Below are positions 8,588 to 18,594 of a stretch of DNA of 64,000 nt, in pieces. The notes below the pieces were generated by a model. The model did no database searches, was not told where the DNA came from, and saw only the letters and a program-made list of their open reading frames with translations. Every line of letters starts with the position of its first letter. Within the stretch, counting starts at the first letter, position 1. Source of the stretch: an uncultured Oscillospiraceae bacterium (GTDB taxonomy: Bacteria > Bacillota > Clostridia > Oscillospirales > Oscillospiraceae); the NCBI GenBank assembly GCA_934591845.1, contig CAKTPO010000002.1, forward strand, positions 138,147 to 202,146, given 5' to 3'. The position numbers and the translations under genes are program-made.

Positions 8588-9307
8588 ATGGCGCTCGAGA
8601 ATGAAAATCTTCCGAAACCGCCTCGGCATATTGCAATCATTATGGACGGCAACGGCCGGTGGGCAAAGAAACGTGGGCTGCCCCGTACCGCAGGTCACAG
8701 CGCCGGTGCGGAGGCTTTTCGGAGAATTGCCAATTATTGCCGCAGCCTGGGCGTGGAATACCTGACGGTCTATGCCTTTTCTACAGAGAACTGGAAACGG
8801 TCTCAGGAGGAGGTAGGAGGCATTATGCTGCTGCTCCGGAAGTATTTGGAGGAGGCCCTGCTGGACATGGAGAAAAACAGGGTTCGTTTTCGCTTCTTCG
8901 GAGATTTGTCCCGCCTGTCCCCACAGCTGCAAAAACTGTGTCGGGATGCGGAAAACCGTTCTGTAGAGTATGATGTTCAGGTGAATTTCTGCCTGAATTA
9001 TGGCGGCAGGGATGAAATCGTCCGGGCTGCCCAGGCCTTTGCCGCGGAGGTTGCCGCAGGGAAGCGCCAGCCCCAGGAGCTGACGGAGGGTCTTTTTGAT
9101 TCCTATCTGTATTCAGCCGGTGTGCCGGATCCAGAACTCATTATCCGGCCCTCGGGGGAGATGCGTACCAGCAACTTCCTGCTGTGGCAGTCCGCTTATT
9201 CAGAGTACGTATTCATGGATGTTCTGTGGCCGGATTTTGGACCTCAGGACCTGGATAAGGCCATTGCGGAGTATCACCGGCGCAACCGCCGCTTTGGAGG
9301 CGTCTGA
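8588..9307 (+). CDS. uppS: Isoprenyl (undecaprenyl) diphosphate synthase
   Basis: 239 residues. This cis-prenyltransferase makes the C55 lipid carrier of peptidoglycan and other wall polymers. Conserved segments are HIAIIMDGNGRWAKKRG, the catalytic Asp included (residues 14-30), YAFSTENWKR, VNFCLNYGGRDEIV and LIIRPSGEMRTSNFLLWQ. AGAGGTG precedes ATG 8588. cdsA starts 3 bases after the stop; dxr and ispG in the same operon feed isoprenoid precursors to this enzyme. Confidence 0.95.
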   Translation: MALENENLPKPPRHIAIIMDGNGRWAKKRGLPRTAGHSAGAEAFRRIANYCRSLGVEYLTVYAFSTENWKRSQEEVGGIMLLLRKYLEEALLDMEKNRVRFRFFGDLSRLSPQLQKLCRDAENRSVEYDVQVNFCLNYGGRDEIVRAAQAFAAEVAAGKRQPQELTEGLFDSYLYSAGVPDPELIIRPSGEMRTSNFLLWQSAYSEYVFMDVLWPDFGPQDLDKAIAEYHRRNRRFGGV

Positions 9308-9310
9308 CCC

Positions 9311-10123
9311 ATGAAAATGAGAATTATTACAGCGGCAATTGCCATACCGGTGTTGCTGCTGATCCTTTTACTTGCCCCGGAGATCGTGCCGACGCTGCTG
9401 CTGGGGGTGCTGATGGCGATTGCCGCCTATGAGTTCCTCTATCGCACGGGCCTGTGCCGCCGGACCCGCATGGTCGTCTACAGCGTGCTGTGTGCTTTTG
9501 GCCTGGCCATTTGGAGCTACTACGGCGGTTTGCAGGCCTATCTTCTGCTGGGACTCATCGTATACCTGATGCTTTTATTTTCAGAAGTCATGCTGGACCA
9601 TGTAAAAGTTCCTGTGGAACTGATTGGCCTTTGCACGCTGGGCGGCTTTGTGATTCCCCTGATGCTCAGCTCTATCATTCGCATTCTGATGACGACCAAC
9701 GGTCGGTTTTTTGTGCTGCTGCCCTTTGTGGTGGCGTTCCTTTCGGATGCGGGAGCCTATTTCGTGGGCCTGCGTTTTGGCAAACACAAGCTGGCACCGG
9801 TGGTAAGCCCCAATAAGACCATTGAGGGGGTTCTGGGCGGCTTCGTGTTTGCTTTGGTAGGTATGTTGGTATACGGCCTGATTTTGCAGTTGTTCCTGCA
9901 ATTCCGGGTAAACTATGGTGCAGTGGTTCTGTATGCCATTGCCGGTGCCGGTGTGGATGTTATGGGGGATCTGTGTTTCTCTGTTGTCAAGCGGCAGACC
10001 GGAATCAAGGATTACGGCAATCTGATTCCCGGTCACGGCGGTGTGCTGGACCGTTTTGATTCTATGGTCCTGGTAGCACCTCTCATGGAAGCGCTGCTTC
10101 TGATTCTTCCTTTGGCGGTGTAG
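9311..10123 (+). CDS. cdsA: Phosphatidate cytidylyltransferase
   Basis: 270 residues with about eight membrane segments. It forms CDP-diacylglycerol from CTP and phosphatidate, the branch point of phospholipid synthesis. The C-terminal signature is present in altered order as SDAGAYFVGLRFGKHKL, SPNKTIEGVLGG, GDLCFSVVKRQTGIKDYGNLIPGHGGVLDRFDS. It sits between uppS and dxr, the standard order in this operon. Confidence 0.95.
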   Translation: MKMRIITAAIAIPVLLLILLLAPEIVPTLLLGVLMAIAAYEFLYRTGLCRRTRMVVYSVLCAFGLAIWSYYGGLQAYLLLGLIVYLMLLFSEVMLDHVKVPVELIGLCTLGGFVIPLMLSSIIRILMTTNGRFFVLLPFVVAFLSDAGAYFVGLRFGKHKLAPVVSPNKTIEGVLGGFVFALVGMLVYGLILQLFLQFRVNYGAVVLYAIAGAGVDVMGDLCFSVVKRQTGIKDYGNLIPGHGGVLDRFDSMVLVAPLMEALLLILPLAV

Positions 10124-10126
10124 AAT

Positions 10127-11275
10127 ATGGTGAATTGTATCAGTATTCTCGGCTCTACCGGTTCTATTGGCCGCCAGAGCTTGGATGTAGTTCGGATGCA
10201 CCCGGAAATCCGGGTGGGTGCCCTGACTGCGGGCAGCAGTCTGGAACTTCTGTCTCAGCAATGCCGAGAATTCCGGCCGGAGCTGGCGGTGGTTGCCACG
10301 GAGGAGGGCGCAAAAGCCCTGAAAGAAATGCTTTGCGATATTCCTGTGCGGGTCAGCTTCGGAATGGAGGGCCTTTTGGAGGCCGCAACTCTGGAAAGTG
10401 CGGATTGTGTGATCACGGCGGTGGTAGGAATGCTGGGCCTTCGGCCCACTTTGGCTGCCATTCGGGCTCGGAAGCGCATCGGTCTTGCCAATAAGGAGAC
10501 CTTGGTTTGTGCCGGAGAGCTTGTGATGGCAGAGGCGAAGAAGTATGGGGCCCAGATCGTCCCCGTAGATTCGGAGCATTCCGCAATTTTCCAGTGCCTT
10601 ATGGGCTGTGAAAACCGAAAAGAGGTCAAACGTCTGATTCTGACCTGCTCCGGCGGTCCCTTTTTCGGCATGGACCGGCAGCAGCTGTCCAAGGTGACCA
10701 AGGCGGATGCCCTGAAGCATCCAAACTGGAAAATGGGGCCCAAAATCACCATTGACTGTGCCAGCCTGATGAACAAAGGCCTGGAAGTCATTGAAGCCAT
10801 GCGGCTGTATGATCTGCCTTTGGAGCAGGTGGATGTGTTGATCCATCGGCAGAGTATTGTTCACAGCATGGTGGAGTTTACCGATGGGGCAGTGATGGCT
10901 CAAATGGGATCGCCGGATATGCGGCTGCCCATCCAGTTGGCCATGACCTATCCCGAGAGAGTTCCCAGTCCTGTAGAGCCCCTGGATTTGACGGCTTGTG
11001 GCCCGCTGACCTTTGGCAAGCCTGATTTGGAGGCTTTCCCGTGTCTGGCCCTGGCCCGGCACTGTGCAAAACTGGGTGGCTCTGCCTGTGCCGCCATGAA
11101 CGGTGCCAATGAGGAAGCCGTTGCCCTGTTCCTGCAGGATAAAATCGGATTCTATGATATTTATGGCCTGGTGAAACAGGCAGTGGAGACAGTTCCGTTC
11201 CTGGCTTCTCCGACACTGGAGGATATTCTTGAAACGGACCGACTGGCAAGAAACTCTGTAAAATCCATGGTTTGA
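10127..11275 (+). CDS. dxr: 1-deoxy-D-xylulose 5-phosphate reductoisomerase
   Basis: 382 residues. It is the first committed step of the MEP isoprenoid pathway, converting DXP to MEP with NADPH. The Rossmann start ISILGSTGSIGRQ, ALANKETL-like GLANKETLVCAGE, the metal site VPVDSEHSAIFQ and the loop TCSGGPFF are visible. Translation is tightly linked to cdsA (3-base gap), and its end overlaps the possible upstream TTG start of rseP. Confidence 0.95.
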   Translation: MVNCISILGSTGSIGRQSLDVVRMHPEIRVGALTAGSSLELLSQQCREFRPELAVVATEEGAKALKEMLCDIPVRVSFGMEGLLEAATLESADCVITAVVGMLGLRPTLAAIRARKRIGLANKETLVCAGELVMAEAKKYGAQIVPVDSEHSAIFQCLMGCENRKEVKRLILTCSGGPFFGMDRQQLSKVTKADALKHPNWKMGPKITIDCASLMNKGLEVIEAMRLYDLPLEQVDVLIHRQSIVHSMVEFTDGAVMAQMGSPDMRLPIQLAMTYPERVPSPVEPLDLTACGPLTFGKPDLEAFPCLALARHCAKLGGSACAAMNGANEEAVALFLQDKIGFYDIYGLVKQAVETVPFLASPTLEDILETDRLARNSVKSMV

Positions 11276-11283
11276 GGCAATCT

Positions 11284-12345
11284 ATGAGTTATCTTTTTGC
11301 GTTTTTACTCTTTAGTTTTCTGGTTTTTATTCATGAACTTGGCCATTTCCTCACGGCGAAAGCCTTTGGAGTTCAGGTCAACGAATTTTCCCTATTCATG
11401 GGTCCGACCCTCTTCAAAAAGCAGATCGGTGAGACCCTGTATTCCATTCGCTGCATTCCCATCGGTGGATTCTGCGCCATGGAGGGAGAGGACGAGGAAA
11501 GCAACAATCCCCGCTCTTTTCCCAACGCCGTCTGGTGGAAGCGCATGGTCATTCTTGCCGCCGGTGCCGCAATGAACTTTTTGACCGGTGTTGTATTGCT
11601 GGCCTGTTTTTTTGCACCGGATAAACAATTCATCAAGCCTGTGATCACGCAAATTGACCCCCGGTGCAGTTTTACGGGGGTTGACGGCATTCAGGAGGGA
11701 GACCGGATTCTCCGGGTGGATGGAGAGAGAATCTATGTCTATAGCGACTTTTCCCTGATCCTTTCCCTGAATCCCGGCGATGTTCACGACCTGGTGTTGG
11801 AACGGGACGGAAAAACCGTGACTTTGAACGCCTTGAAAATGGAAAAGCAGGACTTTGAAAATGAGGACGGTACGGTTTCCAAACGCTATGGGTTCAGCTT
11901 TTCGGTGACAAAGGCGACTTTGTGGGAAAAGGTAAAATACACCTGGGCCAGTGCCATGGATACGGTGCGCATGGTTCGGCTGTCCCTGCGAATGCTCTTT
12001 ACAGGGCAAGCGGGGGTGGAGGATGTGTCCGGACCGGTGGGCATCGTTTCTCAGATGGCCCAGGTAGCGGACCAGTCCGGCAGCCGGTATTATGCGTTTT
12101 TGAATCTGTTATACTTTGGCGGCTTTATTGCCATCAACCTGGCAGTGATGAATCTGCTGCCCATTCCTGCGTTGGATGGGGGCCGTTTGATGGGGGTTCT
12201 TCTTACAACCGTCATAGAGGCAGTGACCCGAAAAAAAATGAATCCGAAAATCGAGGGTTATATTCATGGCATTGGTATGATTTTATTGCTGATTCTCATG
12301 GGACTTATTATGTTCAAGGACATTATTTTTGCGATAAAGGGGTAA
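11284..12345 (+). CDS. rseP: RIP metalloprotease RseP (site-2 protease)
   Basis: 353 residues from ATG 11284, which has GAGG 6 bases upstream; an in-frame TTG at 11272 is the alternative. This membrane zinc protease cleaves transmembrane segments of anti-sigma factors and other targets. HELGH lies in the first membrane helix (about residues 16-20), a PDZ domain spans about residues 110-190, and the second metal motif NLLPIPALDGGR is near residue 295. In a window with an ECF sigma/anti-sigma pair it could be the protease that finishes anti-sigma release, though nothing here shows that. Confidence 0.93.
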   Translation: MSYLFAFLLFSFLVFIHELGHFLTAKAFGVQVNEFSLFMGPTLFKKQIGETLYSIRCIPIGGFCAMEGEDEESNNPRSFPNAVWWKRMVILAAGAAMNFLTGVVLLACFFAPDKQFIKPVITQIDPRCSFTGVDGIQEGDRILRVDGERIYVYSDFSLILSLNPGDVHDLVLERDGKTVTLNALKMEKQDFENEDGTVSKRYGFSFSVTKATLWEKVKYTWASAMDTVRMVRLSLRMLFTGQAGVEDVSGPVGIVSQMAQVADQSGSRYYAFLNLLYFGGFIAINLAVMNLLPIPALDGGRLMGVLLTTVIEAVTRKKMNPKIEGYIHGIGMILLLILMGLIMFKDIIFAIKG

Positions 12346-12351
12346 CACAAC

Positions 12352-13395
12352 ATGACCAGACAGATAAAAGTTGGAAATGTGGCCATCGGCGGCGGTGCGG
12401 ACGTGGTCATCCAGTCCATGCTGAATACAAAGACCACCGATGTGGAAGGAAGCCTTTCTCAAATTCGCTCCCTGGCCGCAGCAGGCTGCCAGATCGCCCG
12501 CCTGGCTGTTCCCAATATGGAGGCCGCCCGGGGCTTTGCGGAGATCTGCAAGGAGAGCGTGCTGCCGCTGGTTGCGGACATTCATTTTGATTACAAACTG
12601 GCCATTGCTGCCGCTGAGGGCGGTGCCAGCAAAATCCGCATCAATCCCGGCAACATCGGCGGAGAAGAACGGGTGAAAGCCGTGGTTGAGGTTTGCAAGG
12701 AGAAACATATCCCCATTCGCATTGGTGTCAATGGGGGCAGTCTGGAGCAGGAGCTGCTGGAAAAATACGGCCATCCTACAGCGGAAGCTCTGGTGGAAAG
12801 TGCTTTTGGTCATTTGGAACTGCTGGAAAAGTTTGGCTTCTATGATACCTGTGTTTCCATGAAGTCCTCCCACGTACCCACTATGGTGGCAGCTGCCCGT
12901 CTGTTCCGCTCCAAGTGCGACTATCCGCTCCACATCGGCGTTACGGAAACCGGCCCTGTCCGGCAGGGCCTTATTAAGTCTGCCATGGGTATTGGCAGCT
13001 TGCTGCTGGACGGTATTGGCGATACCCTGCGGGTCAGCCTGACCGATGACCCTGTAGAGGAAGTTTATGCTGCCAAGGACATTCTGAAAGCCGCAGGACT
13101 TCGGAAAGAGGGTGTCGATATTATTTCCTGTCCCACCTGTGGCCGCACACGCATTGACTTGATCGGTCTTGTAAACCGGGTAGACGAGGCTCTGCGCAAC
13201 TGCGAAAAGCCCATTACGGTTGCAGTTATGGGCTGCGTGGTCAATGGACCCGGAGAAGCCCGGGAGGCGGACATCGGTATTGCCGGCGGCGACGGCTGGG
13301 GAATGATCTTTGAAAAAGGACAGCAGGTCGCAAAGCTTCCCTATGAGGAACTGCTGCCGGAACTGCTGCGCCGGATCGACGCAATGAACCTATGA
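12352..13395 (+). CDS. ispG: 4-hydroxy-3-methylbut-2-enyl-diphosphate synthase
   Basis: 347 residues. This 4Fe-4S enzyme makes HMBPP in the MEP pathway. The TIM-barrel N-terminus starts RQIKVGNVAIGG, and the cluster cysteines appear in ISCPTCGRTRID and VMGCVVNGPGEAREADIG. Its stop overlaps the polC start (ATGA), so the two are translationally coupled. Confidence 0.96.
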   Translation: MTRQIKVGNVAIGGGADVVIQSMLNTKTTDVEGSLSQIRSLAAAGCQIARLAVPNMEAARGFAEICKESVLPLVADIHFDYKLAIAAAEGGASKIRINPGNIGGEERVKAVVEVCKEKHIPIRIGVNGGSLEQELLEKYGHPTAEALVESAFGHLELLEKFGFYDTCVSMKSSHVPTMVAAARLFRSKCDYPLHIGVTETGPVRQGLIKSAMGIGSLLLDGIGDTLRVSLTDDPVEEVYAAKDILKAAGLRKEGVDIISCPTCGRTRIDLIGLVNRVDEALRNCEKPITVAVMGCVVNGPGEAREADIGIAGGDGWGMIFEKGQQVAKLPYEELLPELLRRIDAMNL

Positions 13396-16300
13396 AAGAG
13401 AACCTGTTTTTATTAGATATGTTTCCGGACTATGAGCCACCTGAGGAGATCCGCAAGGCCCTTTCTCAGGCGGCTCTTGTGGCCGTGGACTTAGACCCCG
13501 CTTCCCGGACGGTGGAGGCGGCGGCCCATGCGGAAACGTATATACCCCGGCGTGTTACCCAGCAGCTGGAAAAAGAACTGCTGGAACTCTACGGGCTGAA
13601 CAAACTCCACATTGTGATTACCCATCCGGCCCAGGAGCTTTCCAAGATGGAGCCGGAGGAGCTTCGGTGCTTGTTTGTGGAACAGGATTCTATGACAAGA
13701 GGCTCCCTGGCCGGGGCAAAGTGGGCGTGGAATGGGAATGAACTGACCATCTCTCTGGTGGCAAACGGAAAAGCCGGAATCGAAAAGCAGATTCCGGCTG
13801 TTGTATCGGCACTCAAAGCCCGGTTCGCAACGGATGTGACCATCCGTGTGGAGGCCGGACACGAGTTTTCGGACCAGGAGCTGAGCCAGGCCATGGAGAA
13901 AATCCGGCAGAAAGCCCTAACCTCCATTCCCATGGCCCAAAGCCACCAGCCCCAGCAAGAGGCCCCGAAGATTCAGGACAGCGACACTTTCTACGGAAAG
14001 CCTTTCCGGGGGAATGCCACGGCAATGAAAAATCTGAATCTGGACATGGGTACCATCATTGTAGAGGGAAAGGTCTTTGCCATTGAGCATAAGGAACTGA
14101 CCAAGCGCAATGCCTGGGTGGTCAAGTTCGATATGACGGACAATACCAATTCTATCCGGGTAACAAGATTCCTGGAAGCCCGGGAGGCAAAGCCCATTTT
14201 GGAAAATGTACAGATGGGCAGTGTGCTTCGGGTTCAGGGAAAGCTCATCGAGGACCGCTTTGAAAACGACATGGTTTTAAAGCCCTATGCCATGATGCCG
14301 GGGGCTATGCCCAAGCGGAAAGATACGGTCCCCGATGGCAAGCGTGTGGAACTGCACTTGCATACCACCATGAGCAATATGGATGCCCTGACCGATACCG
14401 CTGCTGCTGTAAAACAGGCAGCAGCCTGGGGCCACCGGGCCATTGCCATTACGGACCACGGTGTAGCCCAGTCCTTCCCGGATGCCATGAAAGCGGCCTC
14501 CAAGGCAAAGGTTGCCGGAACGGATGAAAACATCAAGGTTCTCTATGGTGTAGAGGGCTACTATGTCAACGATGTGGATGACCGCATTGTAGTCCACGGG
14601 GACCAGGATATTCCCTTTGATGGGGAGTATGTGGCCTTTGACTTGGAGACCACCGGGTTAAGCGCACAGAATGACCGGATTATCGAAATCGGCGCGGTGG
14701 TTATGAAGAACGGTCAGGAACTGGACCGTTTTCAGACCTTTGTGGACCCCCAGCGGATTCTGGACAAAAAAATCATTGAGCTTACAGGCATTACCGATGA
14801 TATGCTGGTGGGTGCCCCTCAAATCCAGGAGGTATTGCCCAAATTCCTGGAATTTGTGGGAGATCGGGTACTGGTTGCCCACAATTCTGATTTCGACACC
14901 GGTTTTATTCGGGCTGCCTGTGGCAGAATGGATATTCCTTACCATTTCACAGCGGCAGACACATTGATCCTTTCGCAAAACATGCTGCCTCAGCTGAATA
15001 AATTCAAGCTGGATATTGTGTCCAATGCCCTGAGTTTGCCAGACTTCCAGCACCACCGGGCGGCAGATGATGCTGTGACCTGCGGACTGATCATGCACCG
15101 GCTCATGGAGCAAATGACCCAGGATTTGGGTATCCACCGTTTGCAGGAAATCAATGCCCGCATGACCACCCTGCGGGCCAAGGGACGCATTACGGACCGC
15201 CACGCCCGGCACATTATCATCCTGGCCAAAAACCAGGTTGGTCTGCGGAATCTATACCATCTGATTTCCGATTCCAACCTGAAATATTTTAAGCGTGTTC
15301 CCCGAATCCCCAAATCGGAGCTTATGGAACTGCGAGAGGGCCTGATTATCGGTTCGGCCTGCGAGGCGGGTGAACTGTTCCAGGCCATGCTGGACGGAAA
15401 GAGCGAGGACGAGTTGAAGCGCATTGCCTCTTTCTATGACTATCTGGAAATCCAGCCTCTGGCAAACAACATGTTCATGCTGACGAAAGGCATGGCCAAG
15501 GATGTGGAGCAGCTAAAAGAATACAACCGTACCATCGTCCGATTGGGTGAGTCCTTAGGGAAAATGGTCGTTGCTACCGGTGACGTACACTTCCTGAACC
15601 CAGAGGACGAAATATTCCGGCATATCCTGTTGGCTACCAAGGGTTTTGATGACGCGGACAAGCCCAATCCTCTGTATTTCCGTTCTACCGACAATATGTT
15701 GGAGGAATTCAGCTATCTTGGAGAGGAGAAAGCCTATGAAGTGGTGGTGACCAACCCCAATCTCATTGCGGATATGTGCGAGACTCTTCGTCCTGTTCCC
15801 CACAATCTGTTTGCGCCCAAAATTGAAAACTCTGTGGAGGACCTGAAAAGCCTGGTATATGGGAAACTGCACCGGCTTTACGGGGAAAATCCCCCGGAGC
15901 TGATCACCAAGCGTGTGGAAACGGAGCTGCATGATATTATCTCCTGCCACTACGATGTGATTTACATGTCTGCCCAGAAATTGGTGCAGAATTCCCTGGA
16001 GCATGGTTATCTGGTAGGTTCCCGTGGCTCTGTAGGCTCCTCCATCGTTGCCTATATGTCCGGCATTACAGAGGTAAACTCGTTCCCGCCCCACTACCGC
16101 TGCCCGAACCCGGAGTGTAAGTTCACCACCTTTGATGTGCCAAAGGGCTACGGCTGCGGTGCGGATTTGCCGGATGCGGTATGCCCCAAGTGCGGAGCGA
16201 AATTTGAGAAGGACGGATTCAATATTCCCTTTGAGACTTTCCTGGGTTTCGGCGGCGATAAAGTACCGGATATCGACCTGAACTTTTCCGGTGAGTATCA

Positions 16301-17693
16301 GTCCAAGGCCCACGCCTATTGCGTGGAAATGTTTGGAAAATCCCATGTGTTCCGGGCTGGTACCATTGGAACCGTTGCGGAAAAGACCGCCTTTGGCTAT
16401 GTAAAAAAATATCTTGCCGAACGGGGCATGTCTGCAAACCGGGCAGAGGAAAACAGACTTGCGGCAGGCTGCGTCGGTGTCCGGCGCACTACAGGCCAGC
16501 ACCCCGGCGGTCTGGTGGTTATTCCCCAGGAAAACGAGATTTGGGATTTCTGCCCCGTACAGCACCCGGCGGATGACCCCAATGCCGACCAGATCACCAC
16601 CCACTTTGAATACCACTCCATGGAGGAAAACCTCTTAAAACTGGACATGCTGGGCCACGATGACCCCACCATGATCCGTATGATGGAAGACATGACTGGC
16701 GTGGATGCCAAAACCATTCCGCTGGATGATAAGAAAACCATGTCCATTTTCACGTCCTCCAAAGTCCTGGGCTACGAAAATGACAAGATCCTGGGACCCA
16801 CCGGGGCGGTGGCCATTCCGGAGTTCAACACCAAGTTCACCCGTGGCATGCTGATGGACACCATGCCGGAACGGTTTGATACCCTGCTGCGCCTGTCCGG
16901 CTTCTCCCACGGCACGGATGTGTGGCTGGGCAACGCCAAGGATTTGATTACCTCCAAAACGGCCACGGTTGACCAGGCCATCGGCTGCCGTGACGACATT
17001 ATGCTCTACCTCATCTCCTGCGGGATGCCGGAGAAGCGCTCCTTCAAAATCATGGAGGCGGTGCGAAAGGGCAGAGGTCTGCCCGAGGGGGCGGAGCAGG
17101 AGATGATCGACGCGGGAGTGCCGGATTGGTACATTGGTTCCTGTAAGAAAATCAAATACCTGTTCCCCAAAGCCCACGCAGTTGCCTATGTTATGATGGC
17201 TTTCCGAATCGCCTGGTTCAAGGTGTATCACCCGCTGGCTTTCTACGCGGCTTATTTTTACAGACGAAGCCAGAAAGGCGGCTTTGATGCGGTGCTGATG
17301 ACCCAGGGTATGGAGTCCATCATGGCCAATATGGATGCCATTGAAACCAACGAAAACGCCACCGATAAGGACGAGGACCTGCTGACAACCATGGAAGTCG
17401 TCTATGAATACTATCTTCGGGGCTTTACATTCCTGCCCATCGATGTGTATAAGAGCCACGCAACGAAGTTTCTGATCATCGATGGGAAGATTTTACCGCC
17501 TTTCGTTGCCATTTCCGGACTGGGCGAAAATGCCGCCTGGGATTTGATGCGGGGCAGGGAAGGGAAGACCTTTCTGTCCATCGAGGAGGTTGCCGCCGCC
17601 TGCCCGAAGGTATCCAAAACCCACATCCAGATGCTTAAAGATGCCGGAGCCTTTGGTTCTCTGCCGGATACCAGCCAGATCAGCCTGTTCTAG
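13392..17693 (+). CDS. polC: DNA polymerase III subunit alpha, PolC type
   Basis: 1433 residues, the normal length of Gram-positive PolC, the main replicative polymerase. Domains in order are an N-terminal domain, an OB fold (about 200-310), a PHP domain beginning HLHTTMSNMDALTD (about 320), a DnaQ-type exonuclease inserted in PHP (VAFDLETTG, about 415-585), a zinc-binding stretch (CPNPECK ... CPKCG, about 900-935), the palm with PDIDLNFSGEYQ, and C-terminal fingers. It is the last gene of the pyrH operon; no clear terminator follows before the udp promoter. Confidence 0.97.
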   Translation: MKENLFLLDMFPDYEPPEEIRKALSQAALVAVDLDPASRTVEAAAHAETYIPRRVTQQLEKELLELYGLNKLHIVITHPAQELSKMEPEELRCLFVEQDSMTRGSLAGAKWAWNGNELTISLVANGKAGIEKQIPAVVSALKARFATDVTIRVEAGHEFSDQELSQAMEKIRQKALTSIPMAQSHQPQQEAPKIQDSDTFYGKPFRGNATAMKNLNLDMGTIIVEGKVFAIEHKELTKRNAWVVKFDMTDNTNSIRVTRFLEAREAKPILENVQMGSVLRVQGKLIEDRFENDMVLKPYAMMPGAMPKRKDTVPDGKRVELHLHTTMSNMDALTDTAAAVKQAAAWGHRAIAITDHGVAQSFPDAMKAASKAKVAGTDENIKVLYGVEGYYVNDVDDRIVVHGDQDIPFDGEYVAFDLETTGLSAQNDRIIEIGAVVMKNGQELDRFQTFVDPQRILDKKIIELTGITDDMLVGAPQIQEVLPKFLEFVGDRVLVAHNSDFDTGFIRAACGRMDIPYHFTAADTLILSQNMLPQLNKFKLDIVSNALSLPDFQHHRAADDAVTCGLIMHRLMEQMTQDLGIHRLQEINARMTTLRAKGRITDRHARHIIILAKNQVGLRNLYHLISDSNLKYFKRVPRIPKSELMELREGLIIGSACEAGELFQAMLDGKSEDELKRIASFYDYLEIQPLANNMFMLTKGMAKDVEQLKEYNRTIVRLGESLGKMVVATGDVHFLNPEDEIFRHILLATKGFDDADKPNPLYFRSTDNMLEEFSYLGEEKAYEVVVTNPNLIADMCETLRPVPHNLFAPKIENSVEDLKSLVYGKLHRLYGENPPELITKRVETELHDIISCHYDVIYMSAQKLVQNSLEHGYLVGSRGSVGSSIVAYMSGITEVNSFPPHYRCPNPECKFTTFDVPKGYGCGADLPDAVCPKCGAKFEKDGFNIPFETFLGFGGDKVPDIDLNFSGEYQSKAHAYCVEMFGKSHVFRAGTIGTVAEKTAFGYVKKYLAERGMSANRAEENRLAAGCVGVRRTTGQHPGGLVVIPQENEIWDFCPVQHPADDPNADQITTHFEYHSMEENLLKLDMLGHDDPTMIRMMEDMTGVDAKTIPLDDKKTMSIFTSSKVLGYENDKILGPTGAVAIPEFNTKFTRGMLMDTMPERFDTLLRLSGFSHGTDVWLGNAKDLITSKTATVDQAIGCRDDIMLYLISCGMPEKRSFKIMEAVRKGRGLPEGAEQEMIDAGVPDWYIGSCKKIKYLFPKAHAVAYVMMAFRIAWFKVYHPLAFYAAYFYRRSQKGGFDAVLMTQGMESIMANMDAIETNENATDKDEDLLTTMEVVYEYYLRGFTFLPIDVYKSHATKFLIIDGKILPPFVAISGLGENAAWDLMRGREGKTFLSIEEVAAACPKVSKTHIQMLKDAGAFGSLPDTSQISLF

Positions 17694-17705
17694 AATGAAA
17701 ACATC

Positions 17706-17734
17706 TTGCATTATCCGGCGGCCTGTGCTATAAT
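17706..17734 (+). promoter_or_regulatory. Promoter of the nucleoside phosphorylase gene
   Basis: TTGCAT (17706-17711), a 17-base spacer and TATAAT (17729-17734) lie just after polC. They rule out the ATG at 17706 as the start of the next gene. Confidence 0.75.
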
Positions 17735-17765
17735 TTTTGTACAAATTCCACAAAGGAGGACGATT

Positions 17766-18533
17766 ATGCAGAAAACCGAGAAGCAGTTTCACATTCACTG
17801 TGAAGAAGGTGATGTGGGCCGCTATGTGTTCCTGCCCGGTGACCCGGGCCGGTGTGAGGCCATTGCGTCTTATTTTGATAACCCTGTCCATATCGGCATG
17901 AACCGGGAGTATAACGTCTATACCGGCACCATTTTAGGGGAGAAGGTCTCCGTCTGCTCTACGGGCATCGGCGGCCCCTCCGCCGCCATCGCCATGGAGG
18001 AGTTGGCCAACATCGGCGCGGACACCTTCCTGCGGGTGGGCACCTGCGGCGGCATCGCCCTGGATGTGTGCCCCGGGGATATTGTGGTGGCCAGCGGTGC
18101 CATCCGCTATGAGCACACCTCCCTGGAGTATGCCCCTATCGAGTACCCCAGCGTGCCGGATTTTGACGTGACCCTGGCCCTGCGGGAGGCAAGCCGGGAG
18201 CTGGGCTACAGCACCCATGTGGGCATTGTCCAGTGCAAGGACGCGTTCTACGGCCAGCACAGCCCGGAAAAGAGTCCTGTTTCCTACGAGCTGCTGCAAA
18301 AATGGGAAAGCTGGAAGCGCCTCGGTGTCAAAGCCAGTGAAATGGAGTCTGCGGCACTGTTTGTAGTAGCCGCCGCCAGAGGGGTCCGCTGCGGCAGCTG
18401 CTTCCACGTGATCTGGAACCAGGAGCGGGAAAAGGCCGGGATGTTTATGCCCATGACCGAGGATACCTCCGGGGCTATCCGGGTGGGGATTGAAGCGGTC
18501 AAGAGGCTGATTCTGGCAGACCGGAAGAAATAA
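17766..18533 (+). CDS. udp: Nucleoside phosphorylase, uridine phosphorylase type
   Basis: 255 residues from ATG 17766 behind AAAGGAGGA. It splits a nucleoside with phosphate into base and ribose 1-phosphate. NP-I family features are LPGDPGRCE near the N-terminus, the phosphate/ribose loop [24 protein letters not shown] and the ribose-binding [11 protein letters not shown]. The pattern fits uridine phosphorylase better than DeoD, but substrate cannot be fixed from sequence alone. It has its own promoter and a GC-rich hairpin after the stop. Confidence 0.8.
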   Translation: MQKTEKQFHIHCEEGDVGRYVFLPGDPGRCEAIASYFDNPVHIGMNREYNVYTGTILGEKVSVCSTGIGGPSAAIAMEELANIGADTFLRVGTCGGIALDVCPGDIVVASGAIRYEHTSLEYAPIEYPSVPDFDVTLALREASRELGYSTHVGIVQCKDAFYGQHSPEKSPVSYELLQKWESWKRLGVKASEMESAALFVVAAARGVRCGSCFHVIWNQEREKAGMFMPMTEDTSGAIRVGIEAVKRLILADRKK

Positions 18534-18540
18534 AAATGAG

Positions 18541-18569
18541 CCGGACACTGCGGCTTCGGCGGTGTCCGG
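18541..18569 (+). terminator. Hairpin after the nucleoside phosphorylase gene
   Basis: Arms CCGGACAC and GTGTCCGG with a GC-rich inner part follow the stop closely. The T-tract is poor (GTTCGTTGTTT), so termination may be partial. Confidence 0.5.
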
Positions 18570-18594
18570 CAGTGTTCGTTGTTTGGAAAGAGAA

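Noticed and set aside
9581..11062. A 493-codon open frame on the minus strand.
   Set aside because: It lies opposite cdsA and dxr, has no ribosome site, and its composition is that of a reverse-strand shadow of well-recognised genes.
15555..16616. A 353-codon minus-strand frame, with another at 16635-17459.
   Set aside because: Both mirror polC, which is complete on the other strand.
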